This document shows, piece by piece, positions 38,301 to 49,398 of a stretch of 64,000 nucleotides of DNA. Made by a program: the position numbers and the translations under genes. Under the pieces are notes generated by a model. It was not told the DNA's origin. It saw nothing but the letters and a program-made list of their open reading frames with translations, and did no database searches. This DNA comes from Macrotrachela quadricornifera (taxonomy: Eukaryota; Rotifera; Eurotatoria; Philodinida; Philodinidae), in contig JAJEKB010001307.1 of the NCBI GenBank assembly GCA_022393335.1, positions 1-64,000 on the forward strand. The letters run 5' to 3'. Numbering within the stretch: position 1 is the stretch's first letter; each line of letters starts with the position of its first letter.

Positions 38301-39428
38301 TTGTTCGAGTATTATTGTTATTATTATTATTTGGTTTTTGTGATTTTAAACAACTATGATTAAGATTTTTTCTAGGAAAAAGAAAAATGATATAATAGAT
38401 AAGTACTTTTTTTTTAATTAATATTTTATAAAAATAAAAATAGATGAAATTAACTTACGATTCTGTTTGATCTTTATGTTGCTTTAATGTATTATTATTT
38501 ATTGTTGGAGGAAATGATGTAATAAAAGTTTTTGTTGAATATGTTTGATTAGGTAAAATTGACATAGTCATTATACTACGAGTTGTTGATGGTGATGGTT
38601 GTTCATTATTATTTTGTTGAATTAAATAGAATTCTTTCGATGATGATTTTTCATAATCTTTTGAAGAATTAATAGAAATTGATGATAGAGTATTATTATC
38701 AATAGGATTTAAATCATTTAATAATGTAGATGTTGCTGATGAATAAATTTGATTACATTTAGGAATTTTTTCTTGTAAAATTTCAGTTGAAGGTAAAGAT
38801 GTAATTGTTGTTGTTGATGATGATGTATCATTGATAAAATCATTATTATTAAATGAAGGTGAAGTATGTGTTTTAATTGGTAATATTGTATCAACTACAG
38901 ATAATGATGATAGTTCATTTTGTTGATTTAATAAATTTTCATTTGAATTCTATATAAATAAATAAAAAGGAAGAAAATTTTATTTTATAATAATAATAAA
39001 AAAAATCAAAATTTTTCTTTTTTTTTTACCAATGATTGATTTGAAAATTTATTAATTAAAGTACGATCATATCTTTCATTAAATGATATAGGCCGTATAA
39101 GAGATGATTGATAATTTTTTGTTTGTTTTGATCTCATACGTATTCGATTAGAATTTTTATTTATTGTAGAATTTTCATTATCTATACGTTTACCAGTTGG
39201 TGGTAAACCATATTCTTGTGAATCAGATGGACTCCAACTAGAACGTTTAAATGAATTTTTTTCTTCAGAAAATTTATTTGAAATATTTTTTGAAGATAAT
39301 TCATCATTTATTGAACATGTTTTATATTTCTGTTGTAATATATGAGGATTTTTAGACGATGATGATAATGATGATGATGATGATGTTGTTTGACATTCAT
39401 CAATAAATAAATTTTCAGAAAATCTCAT
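32384..39428 (-). CDS. Shroom-family actin/Rho-kinase scaffold, 12 exons, no PDZ seen
   Basis: Exons (5' to 3'): 39428-39030, 38949-38459, 38371-37836, 37770-37372, 37247-36661, 36490-36429, 36283-36135, 35141-34754, 33577-33172, 33117-33016, 32966-32799, 32743-32384. The product is 1,348 residues. Shroom proteins bring Rho kinase to apical actin to constrict epithelial cells. The last three exons encode a clear ASD2 domain (Rho-kinase-binding coiled coil): EDLITNLKKRLEILKENQQ, KLSSRLTRVEND, ERREKIQQKYDEAKSLKDGI, DRRSRLVTNILRKYF, then DYEHFIRMKSTLLMDLKDIE. The rest is Ser/Asn/Thr-rich and disordered, with one poly-Pro run (AFWPPPPPPPPL) that could bind profilin or EVH1 domains. No N-terminal PDZ domain is found up to 39428; the start is the first ATG of the open frame, so an upstream exon is not excluded. 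The 1.18-kb intron 33578-34753 contains another gene on the plus strand. Confidence 0.88.
33659..34162 (+). CDS. Three-TM protein with Thr-rich tail, nested in a Shroom intron
   Basis: Single exon, 167 residues, lying wholly inside a Shroom intron on the opposite strand. Three hydrophobic helices are predicted: about 25-44 (FLIFSAFVCLTSIICAIIEA), about 50-72 (YIIIISIIVSVFFVICIYYF) and about 82-102 (VNVAIFILFLQAVIYLIFVF). A Thr-rich segment follows (about 108-142, with several N-x-T sequons), then a charged end. The Thr-rich part looks like an O-glycosylated extracellular stalk. The ATG lies two bases after a TTTTAG acceptor, typical of leader trans-splicing. Family not recognised; it may be a lineage-specific membrane protein. 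Confidence 0.72.
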   Translation: MSNSSAANDPLYHDVSPGYVSWTRNFLIFSAFVCLTSIICAIIEAQKEKKFYIIIISIIVSVFFVICIYYFFKRRLILAEKLWFVNVAIFILFLQAVIYLIFVFTKPYPIPITTTMGTTTPFPTTSFNTTNRTNTTSTTVSTTLTTKKYSWEKQIFLTKLYEHIDNM

Positions 39429-41380
39429 TTTTTTTATTTTATATTTTCAATATAATAATAATAATAATAATAAACTAAAAGATTAATAAATAAACATAAT
39501 ATAATTATTTTCTTTTTCAATGACAATAATAATAATAGTAATTATATAAAAAACATATATACTCAATAGTGAACAATATATTATCTTTAATTAAGTTATT
39601 ATTATTGTTTAGTCTCAAATAAGTCAAGCATTAGGAAGAATTTTTTTTTTTTCTTCTTGATGTTAAATCTTATCATTTCTAAACAGAATCTTATTACGTT
39701 TAGTATTTGTAATGACATGTAACTGTTCATACATCTTATATAATTGAAGTATCTACTTTGGCGTAAAATTACTTTTCATATTTCATCTAGACATTGATGA
39801 AGGACATATAAAAGATATATTATACTATATATATATACAGATAATAATAAATAAGATCGACTTTATAAATAAAAAATCATGATCAAGTACATACTTATCA
39901 TTGTAGACTAACTGGATTGTTTATTAATGTTATATTATCAACAATTAATTATACCAATTAGAAAGAAAAAAAAAAGCTTCTATATACAAATAACACAATG
40001 TTCATTAAAGAAAAATGAAAGAATCATTTAATGGATTTGGTCAATATAATATAAATAATAAGAAATTCTGATTATTAGTATGTTATTATAATGATAAAGC
40101 AACTAAGAGCTTAAACAAAGTAATAACAACGATGAAAAAAAAAAGGAAGCATTTCATTACATAAGTATACTCCTTGTTGGCCTGACTTTTTTTTCTACCC
40201 GAACGATTCATAGAGAATAAGCACATCGAGGTCGATATTACTGACAAACGGGTCGCTCAGTTTCATTTATACACATCTATATTTATATCGAAAAAAGAAC
40301 CAGCAAGTCATGTATAAAGTAGGATGACAAAGATTTAAACCATATTCAAATAGAGATGATAAAAGACAACAGGTATAGCTATTTCCATTTATTATTATAT
40401 AACATGTTTGAATGTATGTGACAATTGACACCTTTATACTTACATTAAATGTTACCAATGATGTTCATCATCTTTGTTTCATTGTCTTGGTGTTTTTTTT
40501 TTTAAATGGTAATAGGAGACAAAGATGTGTACATCATCATATTAATTCGATACGTGAGACATCCGACGATGTCTGCTTTTTCGTCACACGTAATCAGTTC
40601 CGTATAATTTCTTTTTATTACTTTCTTCTTCTTTTTTTTTTCAATATGAAATGGATATTTGATTTGAATAGAAGGGTGAAGGTAAATACTAGTATGTATG
40701 TATATAATAGAAGGTGATATGAATCAATTTAAAATACATTGGTATATAGTAGAGATATATCTGATTGATTAATGTAACTTGATTTGTGCAATGAAAAAAG
40801 CGGTGCTTGTTGATACTGATGTTCGTCATAGAAGCATGGATGCGTATACAAGGCGATAATGAAGGTTAAAAGAGGATATAGTTTGAAAAGCTGACTAATT
40901 TAATCGTTATCAACAGACGATAGATCCTTGAGCTGCCAAAACATTTTTAAAATTATTAGTGAATATGATTATCATTTCGGTTTTTTTTTAATCATTGAAC
41001 GACTCAGACATTTTTATGATTTATCTTTCAAGGTTTAAACTATAATAAACGAAAAGAAGAAAAAAAAAAATGAAAAAACAGAATAGCAATTATAGATTGT
41101 TAATATTTATTATCATTGAAAATTGTTAATGTGAATTATCATGACCATGGATACAAGGTATAGTCAACTAAGATTATATCTAACTAGAAAATTTCAAATA
41201 AAAAAAGAAGAAAAAGAAAATATCTATTCAATATATGAAATTAATAAAACTAAACTCGGTAATATTTAATAAATTTTCTTTGAAAATATTTTCTAAATCT
41301 TTTTTAAAATAATTTAAAAAAAAAAATGATTAGTACAACAAAAAAAAAAGAACAATTTGTATTAGATGTATTAAAATAAT
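39429..41380. other. Intergenic upstream of Shroom
   Basis: Presumed Shroom promoter region and the 3' flank of the F-box gene. I looked on the minus strand for an upstream PDZ-coding exon and found none. The opposing frames at 40267-40717 are not supported. Confidence 0.5.
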
Positions 41381-42603
41381 TTAATATCGAGTGTTGATGA
41401 TTTTAATTCGAGAATAACTTGAAACAGTTTTTTCTTGTGATTTATCTTCTTTTTGTACAATTTTCTCGTGTAATTTCCATCCATTTGGCCAATGATATGC
41501 TTCCATATATTCAGCAATATTTTCTAATGCTACATATGATTCACGTTTAAATTTAGTTAATGCAGGTAAATAATCAGTTATTAATTTAAACCAAGATGTT
41601 GTATAATTTAATGGTTCAATAATTGAATATGTAACAATATCAAGTTTTTGTAATTTTGGAATTTTTTTTATAAGATTTATAAGATCATCTAATCCCGTTG
41701 TACTTAAATTTATTGTCAATGAATTAAGTAATGGAGGTATTGATAATTTTTCATTTTTTATTTCATCTATTATTGGAATAGTTGCTGTTAAATGACGAAG
41801 ATAAGGTGTATATTCAAAAAGTGTATATAAACTTTGTAAACTACAATGATCAATATTAAAATATTCAATAGAAGATGATGATTGTATTTGAGAAAAATTA
41901 ATTGATCGAGGTACATGAATAGTACAATATCGAAGAGATGGATGACTAAAAATTTGTGAAATAAGCTGTTCAACACGTAAACAATAATTATTTTGTTCCA
42001 TTACTAAAGAGAATATAATATTAAGACGATTTAAATGAATTAATTTTGATAAATTTTCTGAAGAAAATATTGTTTCCATCTAAATAAATATAAACAATAT
42101 ATTATCGATAAATTTTTTTATTCTATTATTTATGAATAATAAATTTAGTCTAATTTGATATACTAAATCATTTAATACATATCCTTTTAAAATCTTGTAA
42201 AATATTAAATTAAATAAAAAAATAAAGAATTTACCTCTTCGAGTGTAATATTATTTAAAGATAAAGATTTTAAATTAATAAAATTTGATAATAAATTATA
42301 TTGATTAAATGTTTCAATACTCCTATAAATACTATATGGACGAATATAAATTGAAGTAATTTTTGATGTTAATTTCATATTTTCAATAAAATCAAATTTT
42401 TTTTTAAGATTATCATCATCAATTTCTCGAATATTAAGTTGATAATGTGTCCATCGATGATCAAAAATAATACCTGCAAATCGTGTATTTAATTTTCCAA
42501 ATATTAATATAAAATCTTCTAATGATAAATATTCAATAATAGATATAATAATATCATTAGAAAGTTCTTCAAAATTCGTTGATAAATTTGATTCATTTAT
42601 CAT
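41381..42603 (-). CDS. F-box protein with degenerate leucine-rich C-terminus, 2 exons
   Basis: Exon 1 is 42603-42235 and exon 2 is 42079-41381, phase 0, 155-bp intron; the product is 355 residues. The F-box lies at about 12-50 (FEELSNDIIISIIEYLSLED, then ILIFGKLNTRFAGII) and would bind Skp1 in an SCF ubiquitin ligase. The remainder has irregular leucine-rich units (LKSLSLNN, LTINLSTTGL, LQKLDIV) and a C-terminal segment with YHWPNGWKLH. Proteins of this build form large families in bdelloid rotifers; substrates are unknown. The frame is intact. Confidence 0.8.
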
Positions 42604-43565
42604 TGTTTATTATTTTAATTTTTCCTTGAAAATTATTATTATGCTTTAAATATATTAGTTTAGTTTGTTTTTGTTATTTAATACGAAAAACGCCTGGCTT
42701 TTGAATAGTATGATGAAGGAAGAGAATCGAAACATACTTTCATCAATATAATGTAATGACAATTTTCGTCATATAGGTATGTAAAAGAATAAAAAGAAAA
42801 GAAATGTCGCAAACGTGGGCGATGAATCATTTTTTTCCAACAAAAGTAAATTTTGTATTGCATTGTTGTTTTGATTCATCCTTTTGAATATGTAAGGGAA
42901 ATTACCAAGCAAAAAAAAGAATCATAATTACTTTCAGGAGAAATTTTTGTACATCTGATCTTACTAATATCAATGAGTTCATACAATCAGATAAATATCC
43001 TTGTATTGAATAAGTAATTCTGTTTATTTAACAAATACGACTTTTAGTAGTTCGTGGAAGTTTTATTTTTTTTTTAAATAAACGAAGAAAGAGTGAAAGA
43101 AATATTTCATGCGACAATTTGAACTAATTAAAGTTAATTTATGATGATATGAAAAATTTTCGTGGTATATTTTGCTTCACCATCTTTAGAAACGAAAGTC
43201 TTTCCACAATTAATAGGACAATATTGGACAGTATATTTGTCGATAAAGACAACAATGCTCATGATGATTGATCTACAGTGAAATAACAGATTTCATTTCT
43301 TTGATACTTAAATTATAGAATGTATATATTGATACAAATTTAATAAAATCATATCATTCATTTACTTATTTATCAGAAGTACATGATTTAATATTAAGAA
43401 TAATAAAATAGAATTAATAGCAAAATATTTATTTATTTAAATTAAAAATAAAAAATCACAATTAAGATTAAAATATTTTCAAAAACATAAATTTTTCGGA
43501 AAATAAATACAATATATCCTTATAAAGATTGTTTAGTGAATACACTTTTTTAATACTGATCATAA
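42604..43565. other. Intergenic, no gene seen
   Basis: AT-rich spacer between the F-box gene and the TPR pseudogene. No supported frame; the minus-strand frame near 42678-42863 lacks any recognisable feature. Confidence 0.5.
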
Positions 43566-46192
43566 CTAAATATCAATCTCATCTATTTCAATTAAGAACT
43601 CAATACTATCAATAGCGCTTTCTACACTCCATCGATCTTCATGCTCTTGTGGTAGACATTGATTACAGGCATCTAATGCTCGTTTGTAATAATTAAGAGC
43701 TAATTTAAGCTTATTAAGATATCTATAACATGATCCTATGTTGCACAAACTGTTGCCAATAACTTGATGATCTGGTGGCAAAGCTTTTTCACGCATCAAC
43801 AAACATCGGAGTTCATTTGCCAGAGAAAGTTCATATCGATATCGATTTTGTTGTACTTAACCTAAGTATGAAAGGGTTGTGATAATCGATAAATGTTCTG
43901 ATGGTAGACTAGTTTCTCTAACCTTCAGATATTTTTCGAGGAACTCAATTGCATCATTATAATTTGCCTTTCGATTCCAAGTAGAAGAACAATGTTTTTC
44001 ACGAATTAACAATGCTTGCTGTAGAACATCAAATGCGTCATCATACTTTTTTGTAGATATAAAATTTTGCCAATACACCAATGAATATTAGCAATGTTTG
44101 AATAATTGGATGAATCCAGTTTTTCTGTAATTATTAGTAATCGTCGACAGATATCAAGAGCTTTATCATATTTTTTTTTCTTCAATTAATACGCTACCAA
44201 TATGTTCAAGGGTATTTGATAGATTTTTATGATCAGATGTATAATGTTTTTCTTGAATTATTAATGCTTGTTGATGAAGTTTAAGAGCTTCATCATATTT
44301 ATTCTGCTCATACAAAACGTTAGAAATATTGCTTAGACTATGTGCAATTTTAACGTGATTAGAAGAATATAAATTTTCTAACATAGAAAGTGCTTGTTGA
44401 TAATAGTCTAATGTTTCATGATATTTGTTCTGCCATAGAAGGACACAACCAATATAATCACGAGTAAGAGTAATATCAGAATGTTGAGATGAATAACATT
44501 TCTTTTGAATTGCTAAAGCTTTTTGATGAAGCTGAATAGGTTCATCAAAATTTTCTTGTTGACGTAGTACATTTCTAATGTTATTGAAACTGATAGTAAT
44601 ATCAATATGATCAGATAAATAATAATTTTCTTGTATTGTTAATGATCTTCGATAGAAAACTAAAGCTTCATCATATTTTTTTTGATTATTTAGAATATAG
44701 TTGAGAGTTTGAGCAATATGTACATAATAAGTTGGATAATATGTTTCTTGCATTGTAAGAGCTTGTCGATGGTATTGAAGAGCTTGATCATAGTCACTTT
44801 TACCATATAGTATTCCATGATCAATATTATTTAATATACAATTAGTATTTAAATGAATAGTAGAATAAAATTTTGTTAACATATTTAATATTTGTTGATT
44901 TAGATGTAAAAACTAATCATATTTTCCTTGTCCATATTTAACTGTTGCAATATTGCTAAGATTTATAGCTACTTCAACATAGCCATGAGGATAGTATTTG
45001 TTTTGTATTGTCTTTGCACGTTGAAGAATATTAAGAACTTCACTATATTTTTCTTTTCGATAAAGATTATCACCAATACCACTAAGAGTATAAGCAATAT
45101 ATACATGACCTAATGGATAATAATTCTAATAGATCATCATTGCTCGTTGATAATAATCAAATGCTTGGTTATATTTTCCTTGTTGAACTAAAACATATCC
45201 AATATTTCTTAAAGTAGTAGCAATATCAACATGAAAATGATTATAATATTTCTCTTGAATTCTTAATGCTTATTGGAGAAAATCAAATGCTTCATCATTT
45301 CTTAATTGTCGAATGTAAATAAGACCAATATTATGTTCTATCCATGCTAAATCTTCATTATATAAATCATTAAATAAATTTCGAAAATATTTTTCTGATT
45401 GATTCCATTGACCCATATCACATATTAGTTTACCAAATATAATTGGAATACTTAGATTTTCTATTTGACGAGTTCATTATCTTGTTGAATATTTTCTAAA
45501 TAAAATATTGCATTAAAATCGAAAAGAACTTCTTTTAAGTATGAAGTTTTATTAGATTGAGTTATATCAGCAAAAATAATATTATTATTAAGTTTTTGTT
45601 GATCATATTCAATTTGTAAAATAACATTAATATTTTGATTTTGGTTTTTTTGTTATAGTAGTTGTTAATAATGGACGAATAGATTTTGCTGTAAAAAAAA
45701 CTTTTTATTGATATAAGTTTGCCTATATTGGTTTTTAATTTCTCAAATTCATTATTTGATAATATAATTTCTCGGTAAAATGTTAATTTATCTTTCTTAA
45801 ATTGAATTATTTCTTGATATTTATGATTTTAATTTTCTATTAGATCACCAAGAAAATATTGTAATGTATAAATTTGATCAATATTTTCTATTCGTAATGC
45901 TTTATCAATAATTTCTTTATAAATGAATTTTTTAAATACCAATTAATAGCTTCATTTGATTGATATGTTTGTTCAAATTCATTAATAAATTCATGATAAT
46001 ACATCCGACATGTATCAATCATGCTTTTTAGCTTGTTGATTACGTGGAAAATGTAATATAATATTATGTAAGATATTATTTGTATCAAACCAAATAAGAG
46101 TTATATTCTCGTTATTTTCATTTTTTTTCTATTGATTCAATTGAATATTCTGAAATAATAGAAGGTATTTCATTTGATAATGATGTCATCAT
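43566..46192 (-). pseudogene. Kinesin-light-chain-like TPR gene, disrupted
   Basis: Reading from an acceptor (TTCTAG) and ATG at 46192, the protein begins MMTSLSNEIPSIISEYSIES. It shifts frame in an A8 run near 46120, continues as NENITLIWFDTNN, then hits in-frame stops near 46020 and further shifts through 45900-45450. Downstream, at least ten TPR units of 42 residues can be read, each with a pattern like YDEALxxYxQALxIQExxY; the longest intact piece is 44882-44166 (five units). Further breaks lie near 45470, 45270, 45130, 44910, 44160 and 43857, and the last piece is 43802-43566. The N-terminal IWFD-type domain plus TPR array is a very common rotifer gene type. The many independent breaks argue for an old pseudogene, not sequencing errors. 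Confidence 0.85.
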
Positions 46193-46233
46193 GATTACCT
46201 AGAATTAAAATTCTAAGATTAAAAATTATACAG

Positions 46234-46757
46234 TACTGTGAAAAAATATAGAAACATTATATTAAATAAAATATGTTTGAGTACTCGAACGTATAGGATA
46301 AAATGGGGTAATTGCAGACAAAAAATCACTCTTTTCACTTTTATCTATGATAACTCGGTCAATTTCTGAGATTTTTTTTAGTTTTTTTAGATATGTAGAG
46401 AAATGTCTGTTCTATAAACTCATCTAAAAATGATCGAAATTTACTGAAGGAAAAATAATAAAAATTCTATTTTTTAACTTTTTGTTAAAATTATTGTAAT
46501 AGTTTGCATGAAATTATATAAGCCCCTATCGATAATATAAATAGAAAATAGACAAAATATGAATCTTATAAATTTTGTTCATTAAATAATTTTCTCAAAT
46601 ATACAACAACTGGTAATTGATTCTATATCGATAGCGGACAAATTTTTAAAAGCATCTATAGTTTTCTGAAAAAATGAATTACACTATATTTAAATGTTTC
46701 CAGCAATTTTACATAACTGTGTGCAATTACTCCGCTCTACTCTATTTTTTCACAGTA
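46234..46757. mobile_element. MITE-like element with 15-bp terminal inverted repeats
   Basis: TACTGTGAAAAAATA at 46234-46248 is exactly inverted at 46743-46757. A second, inner pair also matches: GGGGTAATTGCAGACA near 46305-46321 against the reverse complement of TGTGTGCAATTACTCC near 46718-46734 (14 of 16). The element is about 524 bp and non-coding. The inner repeat is further from the left end than from the right, so one arm has an insertion. It is likely a degraded non-autonomous DNA transposon of unknown superfamily; the exact element ends and target duplication are not certain. Confidence 0.55.
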
Positions 46758-48488
46758 TTACATAATTTATTTACTAGGAAGATATTGAATCAATGAGTAA
46801 GTATCATTTTTGATTAATATATATCAATCGTATCTATAGATTATTAAAAACAATCGGTTGGTTTTTACCAAGATAAATGTACATAGAAGTGTAGGAAGGA
46901 AGTATTACCTTTTTTTTCCTAATATGAGCAATGCACATAAAATAATATGCATCATATTCTCTGTCATCATTTCGTTCTTTTCAAAATAACATTTCTTCCT
47001 TCTTGATTTATTTTTGTTATCGTCATATTATTATAAATAAAGGTATACTTATCATACATACTGAATATAATCACATAGTCATTAAATATATTCATATTTG
47101 TTTAAAGATATTAAACAGATAAAATATTATATATATAATAGCTTTTGATTGCTGCAAAAATGAAGTTTTGTCGAAGTGGTTTGAAAAATTCAAACGTCTA
47201 GAAAAAAAAAATCTAAGACATAAGAAAGTTCAATATTATTCTAAATCAATGTCGAGTATCTACGAAACAAACTACCAAAGACAAAATGTCTCGAATTGTG
47301 TTTTTGATAAGTAATCAGAGCTGGTTTGACTGTAAGCTGTTGACGATGTAATAACCCGCCGATATTTCAGAAAATTCTTTTTTTTTTCATCAGTTTGTCT
47401 TTCGATCTAGTCCGATCGGAAGGTATCGAGATGTCACATTTTTCTAATATTTAGAAATTTTTATTACTTTTATCAATTAAAAAGTCAAAAACTAAATGTG
47501 TAATAAACATTAGCATTTTTTTTTCAAAAAGCAAGGTTCAATGATGTATTTCACAAACATTCTATGAAATAGGATTGGTCCTTTTTTTGGCTTTGTGAGC
47601 AAATAAGACTGTATAATCTTGGCTAATCTAAGAAATCTCAAGTTTTTAATTTTAATGATATTTAATAACGAGTTTATGTCTAAAGAGTTTTGTCGTTGAA
47701 TGATTGTAATGAGGATAATTGCCTTCAGTAGTAAAACTCTTAACAGATAATTGACCGTCATTTAATTGTTGAAAAGTAACGACTCAGAATAATAGATTGC
47801 TTAATCAGCCTAAAAACAATATAGGCAGTTTTTAAAGTTAATATGAAAACAAGTTTTTTCCTCGAAAGATTGGAAGATACAATCGAATCTTTTCATGAAG
47901 TAAGGTAAAGTGTGAAAAAGTAACATCAATCCTATTTCAGAAAAAATGCGGATATATCTCCGGATTCTGTATCTATTTCTTGGATCGTTAAATGCTGGTG
48001 CACGTCTCTTCTTTGTTTTGATATATACTTCTTTTATATGATAATAATTATTGAATGGTGTTGTATCTACAGAATGAACAGCCTGAAATCTATTAATATT
48101 TCAAAGATATATTACCTCGGACAAAAACTTTTTAGAATTTTCCATAAAAATACAATACAGAAAATAAAAATTAATGTTTATAATTTTTTTTGGGTATTTT
48201 CATTAATGCAGCGCTTTCTTTGGGTTGATGCAAATTGAATATTGTTTCTATGGACTAGATGCTATTCTTCAAAAATACATCATCAATACCTATTCATCTT
48301 TAAATATAGTGAAGATTAAAAAATGAAACTATTATAGATATGTCAAGAAATCCGGAGGATGAAAAATTTAGAAATAAAACATCTTGAAAGTCTTCATAGT
48401 GGAGGACAATGAAGAGTAAGGTTGTTTGTTATTCATCTTTGCTCTTTTTCTGTCGTCCATCAACCGCTATTCATTTGTATTCTAACGT

Positions 48489-48496
48489 GTATATAA
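48489..48496 (+). promoter_or_regulatory. TATA-like box before the secreted-peptide candidate
   Basis: GTATATAA, 79 bp upstream of the ATG at 48575. The spacing allows a transcription start about 50 bp before the ATG. Such motifs are common in AT-rich DNA, so support is weak. Confidence 0.25.
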
Positions 48497-48574
48497 CACA
48501 ATTACACTAAGCATCCTTCCTTCTCTTTCCATTTGTCATCATTAGTGTGTTGTGTCTTGTTCTGTCAATGTATC

Positions 48575-48730
48575 ATGGTCTGTTATTTCTATTTCTTGTA
48601 TCTTCTTCTTATGATGACCATCGCTTATTCAACAGACTTTTTCGTGAAGACATCAGGGATGCAGAAACAGATTGGCAATTTGGGCACTCGTTTCTACAAC
48701 AGTGACATCAATCGTTACCGAGCTTCTTGA
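48575..48730 (+). CDS. Possible 51-residue secreted peptide
   Basis: The ATG at 48575 opens a 51-residue frame. Residues 1-19 form a signal peptide (MVCYFYFLYLLLMMTIAYS) and the mature part of about 32 residues (starting TDFFVKTSGMQ, ending NRYRAS) has no cysteine. Codon use (GGC, CAG, ATC, GTG, ACC) is richer in G and C than the AT-rich surroundings, as in coding DNA. A TATA-like GTATATAA lies at 48489-48496, about 80 bp upstream. It might be a peptide hormone or other secreted peptide; no family recognised and no amidation or dibasic site is present. Confidence 0.45.
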   Translation: MVCYFYFLYLLLMMTIAYSTDFFVKTSGMQKQIGNLGTRFYNSDINRYRAS

Positions 48731-49398
48731 TGAATTCTACTGATGACTTCAAAGAAATATACTTCTTATAAGATTGTTTGTCATGTCTTTACTCTTTCTA
48801 TTTGTTGTATCGTCTATAATTAAAAAACTTGGAATAATTTTTTTCCAGATTTCTTGACAACATTGCCGTTATTTATGAAACACTCTTTCTATGAATAGTA
48901 TCAATGTACATGTTAATAATACTAATAATAATCTAATATGAAGATAGAAAGTACTGATATGCATGTCTGAGCTGTTTAATACGTGCTTAATTAAGATTTT
49001 CTTATAGGTCATTGCATACTGTATCTCCTACATTCTCTCGCTCATAATATTTATATTTTTAGTTAGAAAATGCGATCAATGAAACATGTAATGATCTATA
49101 TTAACAAATATTATTCAAGTACATTTGAAAAAACTAAAAATGTCTAGCAGTACTTTGTATCTTCCTATCAAATTCTTATTTGTATTATAAATATCTATAC
49201 TTTTATTATTCATATGTATCTATGAAAATATCTCCTAACCATAAATTTTATATTTCAGATTAAAAAATACGATTTTCAGCCATTTTTTCATTAGTAAAAA
49301 ACTATATATATGAATAGAAAAAAATACTTTAAAACTTTAATTGAAAATTTTTTTTTTAATTACAAAAAATATTTATTAATAATTAATTTAAGTATAAA

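Larger units (their letters stand above)
46193..49398. other. Intergenic with a short TIR element and a possible peptide gene
   Basis: It contains the MITE-like element at 46234-46757 and the small secreted-peptide candidate at 48575-48730. A minus-strand frame at 47761-47510 (83 residues, ATG start, hydrophobic first 25 residues, basic rest, two C-terminal cysteines) is possible but has no other support. Confidence 0.45.

Noticed and set aside
47510..47761. 83-residue minus-strand frame with a hydrophobic start
   Set aside because: Not fully excluded, but there is no TATA box, intron, poly(A) signal or family resemblance; left as a note only.
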